From the NCBI GenBank assembly GCA_031283785.1, contig JAITBC010000423.1, forward strand, positions 1 to 8,273: a DNA stretch of 8,273 bases, written 5' to 3'. Source of the stretch: Tannerella sp. (GTDB taxonomy: Bacteria; Bacteroidota; Bacteroidia; Bacteroidales; Tannerellaceae). Below are positions 7,285-8,273 of this stretch, piece by piece. The position numbers and the translations under genes were made by a program. The first letter of the stretch is position 1. Each line of letters starts with the position of its first letter. The notes beneath the pieces were generated by a model that did no database searches, was not told the origin of the DNA, and was given only the letters and a program-made list of their open reading frames with translations.

Positions 7285-8184
7285 ATGTTTGATAAATTTG
7301 CAAATTCTTTAACATCGTTGAGAGAAGCGGCTTCTTCGTTCGATAACTATCAAGATGATGTGGTTATTCTGGAATTTGATACCTCATCATTAAATGAACT
7401 GAAAAATCTTGTGCCTTCCAATCCGTCCCGTTTTGAAGCGGCGATTTTAATCGGCATATCAGAGGGCGAAATGGAAATACAGATCGATTATGTCACTCAT
7501 AAAGTGGATAAAAACTCGCTTACATTAATTATGCCTTTCCACATAGCATATTTTGAAAAAGGAAGCAACAATCTGAAAGGATGGGTTTTAGCCATCTCCC
7601 AATCATACATGGAGACGTTGCATTATTCCAAACACCGCCCGATCGTTATTTCCTACATAGAATTAAAAAAATACCCTTTGACGGACTTCAACGCCGTCGA
7701 ATACAAATCGCTTTATTCAAGCCTCGACTTCGTCCGGAGTAAGATACACCAGCATGCACACTTATTCTACAATGAGGTTATAAATACGGCATTGAAAATG
7801 TTTTTCCTCGATCTGGGCAATATATATTTAAGCAAAAGAGATCATTTCACCACTCCCTCTCTTTCTCGAAAAGAAGAACTGTTCACCGACTTCCTGAACC
7901 TGCTGCGGAAAAATTGCAAAAACCAGCACGAGGTAAAATTTTATGCCGACGAACTTTGCATAACAACGCAATACCTGTCGTCCATACTTAAAGAACAAAG
8001 CGGAAAATCTGCCAGTCAATGGATCCAGAACGCGCTTATGGTCGAAGCAAAAAGAATGCTTAAAACGCCACGCATAAATGTTCAGCAGATAGCGAACGAA
8101 CTGAATTTCCCGGATCAATCAACATTCGGTAAATTTTTCAAAAAACATACCGGCATGTCGCCCATGCTCTTCCGTAAATCGTAA
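7285..8184 (+). CDS. AraC/XylS-family transcriptional regulator
   Basis: A 299-residue regulator with the usual two-part layout. Residues 1-200 are an N-terminal sensing region; a predicted beta-rich, cupin-like part is around 28-110 (VVILEFDTS, EAAILIGISEGEMEIQIDYV, NSLTLIMPFHIAYF) and helices follow. The C-terminal AraC DNA-binding domain spans about 201-298: first helix-turn-helix around 215-240 (VKFYADELCITTQYLSSILKEQSG), linker helix SASQWIQNALMVEAKRML, and second helix-turn-helix 254-290 (NVQQIANELNFPDQSTFGKFFKKHTGMSPMLFRK), with the FPDQSTFGKFFKKHTGMSP signature typical of the family. It is divergent from tetR and shares its promoter region, so it may control the efflux genes as activator or be controlled together with them. 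The effector is not recognisable. The coding sequence is relatively AT-rich in its first half. Confidence 0.94.
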   Translation: MFDKFANSLTSLREAASSFDNYQDDVVILEFDTSSLNELKNLVPSNPSRFEAAILIGISEGEMEIQIDYVTHKVDKNSLTLIMPFHIAYFEKGSNNLKGWVLAISQSYMETLHYSKHRPIVISYIELKKYPLTDFNAVEYKSLYSSLDFVRSKIHQHAHLFYNEVINTALKMFFLDLGNIYLSKRDHFTTPSLSRKEELFTDFLNLLRKNCKNQHEVKFYADELCITTQYLSSILKEQSGKSASQWIQNALMVEAKRMLKTPRINVQQIANELNFPDQSTFGKFFKKHTGMSPMLFRKS

Positions 8185-8196
8185 GCCTCGCGGGGA

Positions 8197-8257
8197 AACC
8201 GGAATTGCCGCAGCAGTGTGTGCGCACACACATCAGCGGCAATTACGGTTATTTTTA
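8197..8257 (+). terminator. long hairpin terminator after the araC-type gene
   Basis: A symmetric hairpin begins 13 nt after the stop codon. Arms pair outward from the centre at 8223/8224: GTGTGTGC (8216-8223) with GCACACAC (8224-8231), a 4x4 internal loop (AGCA against ATCA), AATTGCCGC (8203-8211) with GCGGCAATT (8236-8244), one G-A mismatch, and AACCG (8197-8201) with CGGTT (8246-8250). ATTTTTATT follows on the plus strand, so it acts as an intrinsic terminator for rightward transcription. The minus strand lacks a T-tract. The stem of about 22 pairs is longer than most terminators. Confidence 0.8.
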
Positions 8258-8273
8258 TTAGAAATAAGATTTA

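Noticed and set aside
1..8273. CRISPR arrays, tRNA or rRNA genes, insertion sequences, integrase or phage genes
   Set aside because: No repeat-spacer pattern, no RNA gene signatures and no transposase or integrase motifs were seen; apart from the gaps described, the window is covered by chromosomal-type genes.

Overview
The window looks like chromosomal DNA from a member of the Bacteroidota, most likely order Bacteroidales. The reasons are a GH92-type mannosidase fragment, -7 promoter boxes of the TAnnTTTG class, weak or absent Shine-Dalgarno sequences with AT-rich leaders, and a lipoprotein-type RND adaptor. I cannot name a genus.

Layout, left to right. Positions 1-314 (+) hold the C-terminal end of a GH92 glycoside hydrolase that begins outside the window. 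Positions 315-451 are a short convergent spacer with one inverted repeat and a run of eight C. From 7075 down to 452 lies a leftward gene set on the minus strand, in order of transcription: a TetR-family regulator, a TolC-like outer membrane factor, a lipoprotein membrane-fusion adaptor, an HAE-1 type RND pump and a 97-residue PII-like protein. The four structural genes are 25, 22 and 4 nt apart and are surely one operon. tetR is 60 nt upstream and may be read with them or form its own unit. A 209-nt divergent promoter region (7076-7284) separates tetR from a rightward AraC-family regulator gene (7285-8184). That gene is followed by a very long hairpin with a T-rich tail.

How the genes work together: TolC-like channel, adaptor and RND pump make a complete tripartite exporter spanning both membranes. 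The Asp-Asp pair in TM4 and the Lys in TM10 place the pump with the multidrug (HAE-1) pumps, not the metal (HME) pumps. TetR is the expected local repressor; the divergent AraC-type protein may be a second regulator. Two 20-bp direct repeats (one mismatch, 25-bp period, each partly palindromic) sit at the tetR/tolC junction and are the best operator candidates.

The most interesting point is the small PII-like gene coupled to the end of the pump gene, next to a strongly basic cytoplasmic tail on the pump. This recalls the amtB-glnK arrangement and suggests, as inference only, that pump activity is controlled directly by a small ligand-sensing trimer.
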